A stretch of 7,027 bases of DNA, taken from assembly GCA_024640925.1 (NCBI GenBank), contig JAHEEB010000207.1:1-7027 (forward strand). Direction: 5' to 3'. Positions within the stretch are counted from its first letter, which is position 1; each line of letters opens with the position of its first letter. The notes beneath the pieces were generated by a model that was given only the letters and a program-made list of their open reading frames with translations, was not told where the DNA came from and made no database searches. This document shows positions 1 to 5,775 of the stretch, piece after piece. Made by a program: the position numbers and the translations under genes. This DNA comes from Bacteroidota bacterium (GTDB taxonomy: Bacteria; Bacteroidota; Bacteroidia; Bacteroidales; UBA10428).

Positions 1-34
1 CAATAAGATTCTATTTTTCTTGCTATTCCTCCAC

Positions 35-2404
35 TTACTCATCTCTCAAACCTTGGGATGGATTAATATTTGCTCCTTTTATCGCCTGCATTCCCACAGT
101 AAACCAAGCTATGAATAATGCTATTACTCCTGAAACAAGAAAATACCATAATTGCAAATCAATTTTGTATACAAAGCTATCAAGCCAATGTCTCACTATT
201 AAATAACTTGTAGGTAAGGCAATGATAATTGATGCCAATACTTGTTTGGTAAAATCGCCAAATAAAACCTGTACAATACCCAAATTAGTTGAACCATGCA
301 CTTTTCGAATACAGATTTCCTTACGTCTTCTTTCGGAAGTAAAAACTGCCAACCCAAACAAACCAAGACAGGAAATAATTATGGCTATTCCAGTGAAATA
401 TTTCGATAAAACAGCAACCCTTTTTTCTGCGGCATATTCAGCATGATAACATTCATCCTGAAATTTATATTCAAAAGAAAAGTCTGGGTTAAATTTTTCA
501 TATACTTTCTGAAGATTCATAATTGTCTCTCTTTCCATACCAGTCGTAATTTTCACCATGATAAGAGATGTCCATGGTTGTATAATGAAAAACAGAGGTT
601 TCACATTCTCATGGAACGATTCAAAATGAAAATCTTTAGTCACACCTATAATTTGTTTGTTTTCACCCCATAGATTAACAGACTTTCCAACAGGATTATT
701 GATTCCCATAGCTTTAATAGCGGCTTCATTAAAAATAATAGCTGAATTATCAGAACCAAAGTTTCTGGAAAAAGTCCGGCCCTCTTTCATCTCAATACCA
801 AGCGTTTCAATAATATCATAGTTCCCTGCTATTTTCTCATATCTAATCAATTTATTAGGATCCTTACCCTCCCAAGTAATACCCATAGTATATCCACCAG
901 CTTTAACCAGGTTACTTGAAATACTTGATGCATTTATAACTCCAGGTATATTTTTAACCTCAGACAGGAAAATTTCCAAATTTTGGGCATCTAAAAATTT
1001 TCCGTCCTTATCAAAATATATAATATTGTCTTTATCGTAACCCAGTTTTTTGGTTTGTATAAACTCTATTTGTTTGTAAACTACCAAAACAGATACTATG
1101 AATATAACCGATAGTATGAATTGGAATATCACTAACCCTTTTCGCACCCATAGTTCCACAATGGAATTATTAAATTTTCCTTTCAATACTGTTACCGGGT
1201 TAAAACTAGAAAGATATAATGCCGGATAACTACCTGATATAAGTCCTGTAACCAAAGTGATACCAAGAACAGATAAAATTATATTTGCATTAAAATCCAG
1301 AGTAACATGTTTACCAGTAATTTCATTAAATTTAGGAAGCAAAAACAAACTTAGAATGATAGCAATGATGAGCGATAAAAAGGTCATAAACATAGATTCT
1401 CCGAGATATTGAAAAATAAGTTTGCCACGTTTAACACCTATAGTCTTTTTTATCCCTATCTCTTTTACTCTTTTTGAAGCTCTTGCAGTAGATAAATTCA
1501 TAAAATTAATACAGGCAATTACAAGTATAAAAATGGCAATGATAGAAAACAACCTAACGTAATCAATCCTGCCTCCTACAAGTTCACCATTTTCATATTT
1601 ACCATACAGATACTTTTCTGAATATCGTTTGAGAAATAAAGTAACATTTGATCCCTTTTGTTTATTCTTAACAAAATCGCCAATTTTATTATTAAGTTGG
1701 TTAACATTAGTACCCTGTTTTAGAATAACATATGTTAAAACGGTAAAATTATCCCACGAACTAGCGCCACCCAGATCCTCATAAAAATTAAAAGACAATA
1801 CAAAGTCGAATTGTTGAGAAGAGTTTGGAGGAACATCTTTATAAACACCAGAAATAACAAAATTATTTTCAAACATTACTAATTGCCATTTTACTATTTT
1901 ACCAACAACATTTTCGGTTGTATTGAATAATTTTATTGCCAAAGATTGGGATATAACAATAGAGTTTTTATCTGACAGCACTTGGTTTTTATCACCTTGA
2001 ATAAAGTCAAAGGGAAAAACATTAAAATAGTCTTGACTTACAAATGCACCTCTTGCTTTACTGCTTTTTCCCTTAACAGAAAGGGAACAATTACCGCCCC
2101 AGGAAGGATCTGTGCCACATGCAGCATATTCAATTTCCGGCATCTCCTCAGCTAGTGATCTAGCTAAAAGACCTGGCGTTTCATTTGTCGTCACAATACA
2201 TTCAGTATTATGCTGGTTCTGCATTACTTGATAAAGTTGACTGTCATTTTCAAAAAACTTGTCAACATTGAACTCATCGTTCACCCAAAGGTAAATCAAT
2301 AAAGCACTGGCCAAACCGGTAGAAAGACCAATTAAATTGATAAAAAACGATGTTTTATTTCGTTTGATGTTTCTGAAGATAAGTAAAAAGATGTGATGGA
2401 ACAT
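35..2404 (-). CDS. MacB/FtsX-family ABC transporter permease (two FtsX domains)
   Basis: A complete 789-residue inner-membrane protein. The order is: short basic N-terminus, membrane segment at about 19-42, a large extracytoplasmic MacB periplasmic-core-like domain (about 43-280), four membrane segments (about 284-304, 336-357, 373-396, 423-445), a second extracytoplasmic domain (about 450-668), and three more segments (about 671-689, 721-739, 753-772). Each FtsX half carries the family's cytoplasmic coupling motif: KEIGIKK (314-320) and KEICIRK (695-701). A SYPALYLSSFNP stretch (392-403) is also typical. Family knowledge: such permeases pair with a MacB-like ATPase and work mechanically on periplasmic or envelope substrates rather than forming a channel. 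No ATPase gene lies in the window, so the partner and substrate are unknown. The start at 2404 places the RNIKRNK-TM1 segment where the family has it. There is no Shine-Dalgarno sequence. The length is normal and no frameshift is seen. Confidence 0.93.
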   Translation of the reverse strand: MFHHIFLLIFRNIKRNKTSFFINLIGLSTGLASALLIYLWVNDEFNVDKFFENDSQLYQVMQNQHNTECIVTTNETPGLLARSLAEEMPEIEYAACGTDPSWGGNCSLSVKGKSSKARGAFVSQDYFNVFPFDFIQGDKNQVLSDKNSIVISQSLAIKLFNTTENVVGKIVKWQLVMFENNFVISGVYKDVPPNSSQQFDFVLSFNFYEDLGGASSWDNFTVLTYVILKQGTNVNQLNNKIGDFVKNKQKGSNVTLFLKRYSEKYLYGKYENGELVGGRIDYVRLFSIIAIFILVIACINFMNLSTARASKRVKEIGIKKTIGVKRGKLIFQYLGESMFMTFLSLIIAIILSLFLLPKFNEITGKHVTLDFNANIILSVLGITLVTGLISGSYPALYLSSFNPVTVLKGKFNNSIVELWVRKGLVIFQFILSVIFIVSVLVVYKQIEFIQTKKLGYDKDNIIYFDKDGKFLDAQNLEIFLSEVKNIPGVINASSISSNLVKAGGYTMGITWEGKDPNKLIRYEKIAGNYDIIETLGIEMKEGRTFSRNFGSDNSAIIFNEAAIKAMGINNPVGKSVNLWGENKQIIGVTKDFHFESFHENVKPLFFIIQPWTSLIMVKITTGMERETIMNLQKVYEKFNPDFSFEYKFQDECYHAEYAAEKRVAVLSKYFTGIAIIISCLGLFGLAVFTSERRRKEICIRKVHGSTNLGIVQVLFGDFTKQVLASIIIALPTSYLIVRHWLDSFVYKIDLQLWYFLVSGVIALFIAWFTVGMQAIKGANINPSQGLRDE

Positions 2405-2445
2405 TGATTCTTAATTTATAAGTCACCAAAAATCAATAAACATAC

Positions 2446-2453
2446 CAAATATA
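2446..2453 (-). promoter_or_regulatory. Putative Bacteroidota -7 box for the permease gene
   Basis: On the minus strand this reads TATATTTG, an exact match to the Bacteroidota -7 consensus TAnnTTTG. It sits about 40 bases before the permease ATG. No TTTG-like -33 element is visible at the usual spacing, so the call rests on the -7 box and position alone. In AT-rich DNA a chance match is possible. Confidence 0.4.
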
Positions 2454-2497
2454 CAATTACTTGTTAGTTAATAGAATATAAAATATTTGTTATGTAT

Positions 2498-2539
2498 AGT
2501 GTATAATATTTTGAATGAAATGTAAAGATATTATACACT
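2498..2539. repeat. Perfect 12-bp inverted repeat (hairpin or operator candidate)
   Basis: The arms AGTGTATAATAT (2498-2509) and ATATTATACACT (2528-2539) are exact reverse complements separated by 18 bases. After one G-T wobble, two further pairs can form (2511-2512 with 2525-2526), leaving a 12-base loop. Each arm contains TATAAT on one of the strands. It lies about 94-135 bases upstream of the permease start, beyond its putative -7 box. It has almost no GC pairs and no adjoining T-tract, so an intrinsic terminator is unlikely. A binding site for a dimeric regulator is possible but unproven. Confidence 0.5.
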
Positions 2540-2712
2540 TAAATAATTACTAATACCATACTATTTCTATTTGAATTATCATACAGAGGTCTTTTTTGCT
2601 TTGCTGCTAACGTTGTTCTAAGCTCTATAAAAAATCGAAAAACAACTTTCAAAGGGACAAAAAAGCTGTATATATCAATTGAATAGAGGGCAGCGCGAAC
2701 TTTAAGTATCAT
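2539..2712 (-). CDS. Doubtful 57-codon small reading frame
   Basis: An ATG-started frame of 57 codons lies within the divergent intergenic region, and an in-frame stop sits two codons before the ATG. The predicted product begins MILKVRAALYSIDIYSFF. It has a hydrophobic, aromatic-rich first half and a basic patch (AAKQKRP) near residues 36-42. I do not recognise a family. No ribosome binding site is visible, although Bacteroidota often lack one. Its stop codon overlaps the right arm of the 12-bp inverted repeat. A frame of this length can arise by chance. It could also be the remnant of a larger gene or repeat element. Confidence 0.15.
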   Translation of the reverse strand: MILKVRAALYSIDIYSFFVPLKVVFRFFIELRTTLAAKQKRPLYDNSNRNSMVLVII

Positions 2713-2804
2713 CCACTACCTGACCTAAGAAATATAAGCAGAAAAAGTTCCTCAGCACCTTATGTTAAGTTTTGTAAATTAACCGTAATTCTCTTTTTTG
2801 CTTT
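2590..2804. repeat. 13-base direct repeat pair flanking about 190 bases
   Basis: TCTTTTTTGCTTT occurs exactly at 2590-2602 and again at 2792-2804 in the same orientation. The pair brackets 189 bases that include most of the doubtful small frame. Outside the 13 bases the flanks differ. The repeat is low in complexity (a run of six T), so chance is a real alternative to a target-site duplication or recombination scar. No terminal inverted repeats were found just inside the two copies. Confidence 0.3.
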
Positions 2805-2928
2805 AGTGGCTTTAAATAATATATATTTTTATTTTATCACAAATTTCACTCAATTGGAGTTAAAATGGAAAGAGTAACCCGACTCCATATTACCATAAAC
2901 TTTTAGCTCACGTCCTTTCCTGGTTCTC

Positions 2929-2941
2929 ATTCCAATGGAAT
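2929..2941. promoter_or_regulatory. 13-base palindrome upstream of tsaE
   Basis: ATTCCAATGGAAT is a perfect palindrome around one central base. It lies about 36 bases before the putative tsaE -7 box, where a regulator could act. A 5-bp stem (ATCTG 2946-2950, CAGAT 2957-2961) follows at once. No known operator is recognised, so the function is conjectural. Confidence 0.25.
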
Positions 2942-2976
2942 AATGATCTGCCCTCTCAGATTTGACCCCAAACAAT

Positions 2977-2984
2977 TATATTTG
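2977..2984 (+). promoter_or_regulatory. Putative Bacteroidota -7 box for tsaE-kptA
   Basis: TATATTTG matches the TAnnTTTG -7 consensus exactly and ends 17 bases before the tsaE ATG, implying a very short leader. A TTTG lies at 2961-2964 but is only 12 bases upstream, too close for a normal -33 element. The call rests on the -7 match and position. Confidence 0.45.
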
Positions 2985-3001
2985 TATTTTATTTACTCAT
3001 T

Positions 3002-3424
3002 ATGCCATTACAATCTTTTTCATTCCGGCTTGATAATCTGATGGAAACTGCCAGAGAATTCATTGAGAAAAACCATCCATATAAGAAATTCGCTTTTTAT
3101 GGTACCATGGGAGCCGGGAAAACGACTTTTATTAAAGCCATCTGCCAGGTTTTACATGCTACGGATCTGGTTAGTTCGCCTACATTCTCCATCGTTAATG
3201 AGTACGAAACCGAAGAAGGTCCCTTAATTTATCATTTCGATCTTTATCGCATTAAAACTTCAGAAGAACTTTATGATATAGGGTTTGAAGAATATTGCCA
3301 GGATGACTCGTGGTGCTTTATTGAATGGCCGGAGAAAGCGGAAGAGTTGATTACAGATGATTTTATGAGATTTGGTATACTGGTAAATGAAGATGGGACA
3401 AGGGAAATAAAACCAGTTGAGTAA
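3002..3424 (+). CDS. tsaE: tRNA threonylcarbamoyladenosine biosynthesis ATPase TsaE
   Basis: TsaE is the cytoplasmic ATPase that works with TsaB and TsaD to place threonylcarbamoyl on A37 of ANN-decoding tRNAs (t6A). The 140-residue product has normal family length. Visible motifs, in order, are the Walker A loop GTMGAGKT (34-41), the SPTF switch-like motif (59-62, with T61), HFDLYR (78-83, with D80 in the Walker B position) and the conserved IEWPEK (107-112). No key residue is missing. The ATG at 3002 gives the expected short N-terminal strand and helix before the P-loop. There is no Shine-Dalgarno sequence. kptA starts 6 bases after the stop, so the two are probably cotranscribed. tsaB and tsaD are not in the window, which is common because these genes are usually scattered. 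GC is about 38% over 3061-3420 by hand count. Confidence 0.95.
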   Translation: MPLQSFSFRLDNLMETAREFIEKNHPYKKFAFYGTMGAGKTTFIKAICQVLHATDLVSSPTFSIVNEYETEEGPLIYHFDLYRIKTSEELYDIGFEEYCQDDSWCFIEWPEKAEELITDDFMRFGILVNEDGTREIKPVE

Positions 3425-3430
3425 ACTTTT

Positions 3431-3976
3431 ATGAATGAAAAACAATATACCAAATTAAGTAAGTTTCTGAGTCTGATACTCAGACACCAGCCAGAAGTTA
3501 TCGGACTCAGTCTCAATTCAAACGGATGGGCCGATGTAAACGAACTAATCTCTAAATTAACCTCATCTGGTAAACAAATTGATTTTGAAACGCTAGAGAA
3601 TGTAGTTGAAACAGATAATAAAAAAAGGTACAGATTTAATGATGATAAATCAAAAATAAGAGCAAACCAAGGCCATTCACTGAATATAGACTTGGGATAT
3701 GAGCCGAAAGTTCCACCAAGAATTTTGTATCATGGAACAGGCCAAAAGTATGAAGATAGTATTCTTAAAACAGGCATTGAAAAAAGAGACAGACATCATG
3801 TTCATTTAAGCACTGATATAGAAACGGCAAAGAATGTAGGACAACGACATGGTAAACCTATAATATTTGAAATACTTGCTGAAGCAATGTATAATGATGG
3901 ATATGAATTTTTTGTTTCTGAAAATGGTGTCTGGTTAACCCATAATATTCCGGTAAAATATTTGAGAAAGATTTAA
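3431..3976 (+). CDS. kptA: RNA 2'-phosphotransferase, Tpt1/KptA family
   Basis: KptA/Tpt1 enzymes remove an internal RNA 2'-phosphate by transferring it to NAD+, giving ADP-ribose 1'',2''-cyclic phosphate and nicotinamide. In yeast this finishes tRNA splicing. The bacterial role is unresolved. The 181-residue product matches the family length and aligns from memory along E. coli KptA. The catalytic Arg-His-Arg-Arg tetrad appears complete: R18 and H19 in LRHQP, R66 in KKRY, and R121 in RDRHHVHLS. Other signatures are RANQGHS (77-83), LYHGT (99-103), VGQRHGKP (136-143) and ENGVWLT (164-170). The first half is the winged-helix lobe and the second the ADP-ribosyltransferase-like NAD+ lobe. It follows tsaE by 6 bases, so it is probably in the same transcript. 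GC is about 32% over 3601-3960 by hand count, against about 38% in tsaE and 42% in asnS, which may hint at separate acquisition. Confidence 0.95.
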   Translation: MNEKQYTKLSKFLSLILRHQPEVIGLSLNSNGWADVNELISKLTSSGKQIDFETLENVVETDNKKRYRFNDDKSKIRANQGHSLNIDLGYEPKVPPRILYHGTGQKYEDSILKTGIEKRDRHHVHLSTDIETAKNVGQRHGKPIIFEILAEAMYNDGYEFFVSENGVWLTHNIPVKYLRKI

Positions 3977-4013
3977 AACAAATAGTTAGTCGAAATGAAA
4001 AAACAATTAAACT

Positions 4014-4036
4014 AATCCCTAAACAACTTAGGGATT
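4014..4036 (+). terminator. Perfect 9-bp hairpin after kptA (weak terminator candidate)
   Basis: AATCCCTAA (4014-4022) and TTAGGGATT (4028-4036) pair perfectly around a 5-base loop, ACAAC, starting 38 bases after the kptA stop. Only CTTTA follows, so the T-tract is poor. It may end the tsaE-kptA transcript inefficiently or protect its 3' end from nucleases. Confidence 0.45.
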
Positions 4037-4147
4037 CTTTATCAACAGCAATTCGAACATATAGATGCCGACTGTTCTGATTATAAAAAAAGGGTTGCCT
4101 TCAATCTACCCACATTCCCTAAATGGTTTACCTTTTCGTTTCACAAA

Positions 4148-4170
4148 AATGAATAAACTGGAATGAATAA
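4148..4170 (+). repeat. 9-base direct repeat upstream of the asnS promoter
   Basis: AATGAATAA occurs at 4148-4156 and 4162-4170, a 14-base period. It lies about 24-46 bases before the asnS -7 box. This could be a regulatory site or chance in AT-rich DNA. The rest of the 254-base kptA-asnS gap shows only the hairpin and the -7 box. Confidence 0.25.
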
Positions 4171-4193
4171 TGCAGAATCGGCCTAAAAAAAAT

Positions 4194-4201
4194 TATTTTT
4201 G
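4194..4201 (+). promoter_or_regulatory. Putative Bacteroidota -7 box for asnS
   Basis: TATTTTTG is an exact TAnnTTTG match ending 29 bases before the asnS ATG, a usual leader length in this phylum. No TTTG is found at the -33 spacing. A separate promoter fits the hairpin and the 254-base gap after kptA. Confidence 0.5.
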
Positions 4202-4230
4202 CATCTTCAATCAATTTAATATCTCAAAAC

Positions 4231-5670
4231 ATGAGCGGTTTAAAAAGAACAAAAATTAAAGAACTGTTAGGTTCCGGGAAAATTGGCTCGGAAGTATTGG
4301 TAAAAGGTTGGGTACGTACATTTCGCAGCAACAGGTTTATACAGATAAACGATGGTTCAACTATAAATAATATTCAGGCGGTAATTGATTTTGAAAAATT
4401 CGACGAATCTGAACTTAAGCGCATTACAACAGGAGCATGCCTTTCGGTAACAGGTACTCTTATTGAATCCTTGGGGAAAGGACAATCCGTTGAGATTACT
4501 ACAAAAACACTGGAAATACTTGGCGACTCAGACCCTGAGGAGTATCCTCTTCAGCCAAAAAAGCATTCCATGGAATTTCTCAGATCAATCGGACATCTTC
4601 GTCCGCGTACCAGCACATTTAGTGCAGTTTTGCGAATCAGGCACAATATGGCATATGCTATACACAAGTTCTTCAACGATAAGGGATTTTACTATTTGCA
4701 TACTCCAATTATTACTGGCTCCGATTGCGAAGGTGCGGGCGAAATGTTTAGGGTAACAACTCTTGATCTCAATAATCTGCCCCGCACAGAAGAAAGAAAG
4801 ATAGACTGGAAGGAAGATTTCTTTGGAAGAGAAACCAATCTTACTGTATCTGGTCAGCTTGAAGGAGAACTTGGAGCCATGGCTCTTTCCGACATTTACA
4901 CATTTGGGCCTACTTTCAGGGCAGAGAATTCAAACACCCCACGACACCTGGCAGAGTTCTGGATGATAGAACCCGAAATGGCTTTTTACGACCTGAACGA
5001 TAACATGGATTTGGCAGAAGAGTTCTTAAAATATCTTATTAAATATGCACTTGAGAACTGCTCAGACGATCTTCAATTCCTTAGTAGCCGCCAACAGGAA
5101 GAAGAAAAAAGCAAACCCCAGGATCAGCGATCAATGGAACTGATTGAGAAGCTTAAATTTGTACTGGATAACGATTTTGTCCGGCTTACCTATACTGAGG
5201 CTATTCAAATACTGGAAAACTCTAAGCCCAGCAAAGAAAAAAAGTTTCAGTTTCCTGTTAATGGATTCGGAACCGACTTGCAGAGTGAACATGAAAGGTA
5301 CCTGGTAGAAAAACATTTTAAAAGACCGGTAATCTTAACCGATTATCCGAAAGCCATCAAAGCCTTTTATATGAAACAAAACGACGACAATAATACTGTG
5401 CGGGCAATGGATATTTTGTTTCCTGCAATTGGTGAAATTGTTGGCGGATCGCAACGCGAAGAAAACTATGATAAGCTGATGAATAGAGTTACTGAGCTGA
5501 ATCTGCCCCAGAAAGATTTGTGGTGGTATCTTGATACAAGAAAATTCGGAACAGCACCACACAGCGGTTTTGGGCTGGGATTCGAACGTCTTATCCTGTT
5601 TATTACAGGTATGCAGAATATACGCGATGTTATTCCTTTTCCAAGGACACCAAAGAGCGCTGATTTTTAG
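4231..5670 (+). CDS. asnS: Asparaginyl-tRNA synthetase
   Basis: This cytoplasmic class II aminoacyl-tRNA synthetase charges tRNA-Asn with asparagine using ATP. The 479-residue product has an N-terminal OB-fold anticodon-binding domain (about 20-110, with [11 protein letters not shown] at 22-32 and FIQINDGS at 36-43) followed by the class IIb catalytic core. Motif 1 spans about 134-168, with its invariant proline at P159. SGQLEGEL (207-214) and the motif 2 region TFRAEN (228-233) continuing through [12 protein letters not shown] (238-249) follow. Motif 3 is GLGFER (448-453), with the ATP-binding arginine R453. The absence of an AspRS-type GAD insertion and the [18 protein letters not shown] signatures favour AsnRS over AspRS. 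The length is close to the usual 465-480. A complete AsnRS suggests tRNA-Asn can be charged directly. A terminator follows, then rpoN. GC is about 42% over 4861-5220 by hand count. Confidence 0.97.
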   Translation: MSGLKRTKIKELLGSGKIGSEVLVKGWVRTFRSNRFIQINDGSTINNIQAVIDFEKFDESELKRITTGACLSVTGTLIESLGKGQSVEITTKTLEILGDSDPEEYPLQPKKHSMEFLRSIGHLRPRTSTFSAVLRIRHNMAYAIHKFFNDKGFYYLHTPIITGSDCEGAGEMFRVTTLDLNNLPRTEERKIDWKEDFFGRETNLTVSGQLEGELGAMALSDIYTFGPTFRAENSNTPRHLAEFWMIEPEMAFYDLNDNMDLAEEFLKYLIKYALENCSDDLQFLSSRQQEEEKSKPQDQRSMELIEKLKFVLDNDFVRLTYTEAIQILENSKPSKEKKFQFPVNGFGTDLQSEHERYLVEKHFKRPVILTDYPKAIKAFYMKQNDDNNTVRAMDILFPAIGEIVGGSQREENYDKLMNRVTELNLPQKDLWWYLDTRKFGTAPHSGFGLGFERLILFITGMQNIRDVIPFPRTPKSADF

Positions 5671-5710
5671 TCTCAGCGCAAACAATTTTATATATTTTAA
5701 CCTTTTAGAT

Positions 5711-5736
5711 AAGCCCGATTAATTCCGGGCTTTTTT
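5711..5736 (+). terminator. Rho-independent terminator of asnS
   Basis: A 7-bp stem, AAGCCCG (5711-5717) with CGGGCTT (5726-5732), encloses an 8-base loop and runs into a six-T tract (5731-5736). It begins 41 bases after the asnS stop. The GC-rich core in AT-rich surroundings makes this the clearest terminator in the window. Confidence 0.85.
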
Positions 5737-5737
5737 C

Positions 5738-5745
5738 TATCTTTA
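5738..5745 (+). promoter_or_regulatory. Putative -7-like box for rpoN
   Basis: TATCTTTA matches TAnnTTTG at all but the last position and ends 30 bases before the rpoN ATG. It begins two bases after the T-tract of the asnS terminator, so any -33 region would lie within the terminator stem-loop. No TTTG is seen there. Moderate to weak evidence. Confidence 0.35.
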
Positions 5746-5775
5746 AGCAGAGATTTTAAATGAAATGGCGCTAAC

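Larger units (their letters stand above)
2405..3001. other. Long AT-rich divergent intergenic region
   Basis: These 597 bases separate the leftward permease from rightward tsaE. No convincing gene is seen: plus-strand ATGs open frames of fewer than about 15 codons, and the only longer minus-strand frame is the 57-codon one at 2539-2712. Visible contents are -7-like boxes at each end, the 12-bp inverted repeat at 2498-2539, a 13-base direct repeat at 2590-2602 and 2792-2804, a 13-base palindrome at 2929-2941, and a small 5-bp stem at 2946-2961. No tRNA, rRNA or transposase remnant was recognised. Confidence 0.7.

Noticed and set aside
28..32. GGAGG on the minus strand just after the permease stop, like a Shine-Dalgarno for a next gene
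   Set aside because: No ATG follows within the visible 27 bases, and the other genes here do not use Shine-Dalgarno sequences.
222..673. Two plus-strand frames of about 75 codons
   Set aside because: They are shadows of the permease gene on the opposite strand, with no start context or family resemblance.
2604..2618. GCTAACGTTGTT, faintly like an integron attC core site
   Set aside because: No paired core site, extended imperfect stem or integrase gene was found nearby.
2961..2964. TTTG as a -33 element for tsaE
   Set aside because: It is only 12 bases from the -7 box, whereas about 19-21 is expected.
2405..3001. CRISPR array, tRNA or riboswitch in the long intergenic region
   Set aside because: There are no regularly spaced repeats, no cloverleaf or T-loop signature and no recognised aptamer core. 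The repeats present are isolated pairs.
5335..5685. 116-codon open frame on the minus strand
   Set aside because: It lies opposite asnS, whose frame carries all class II synthetase motifs. The antisense translation shows no recognisable domain.
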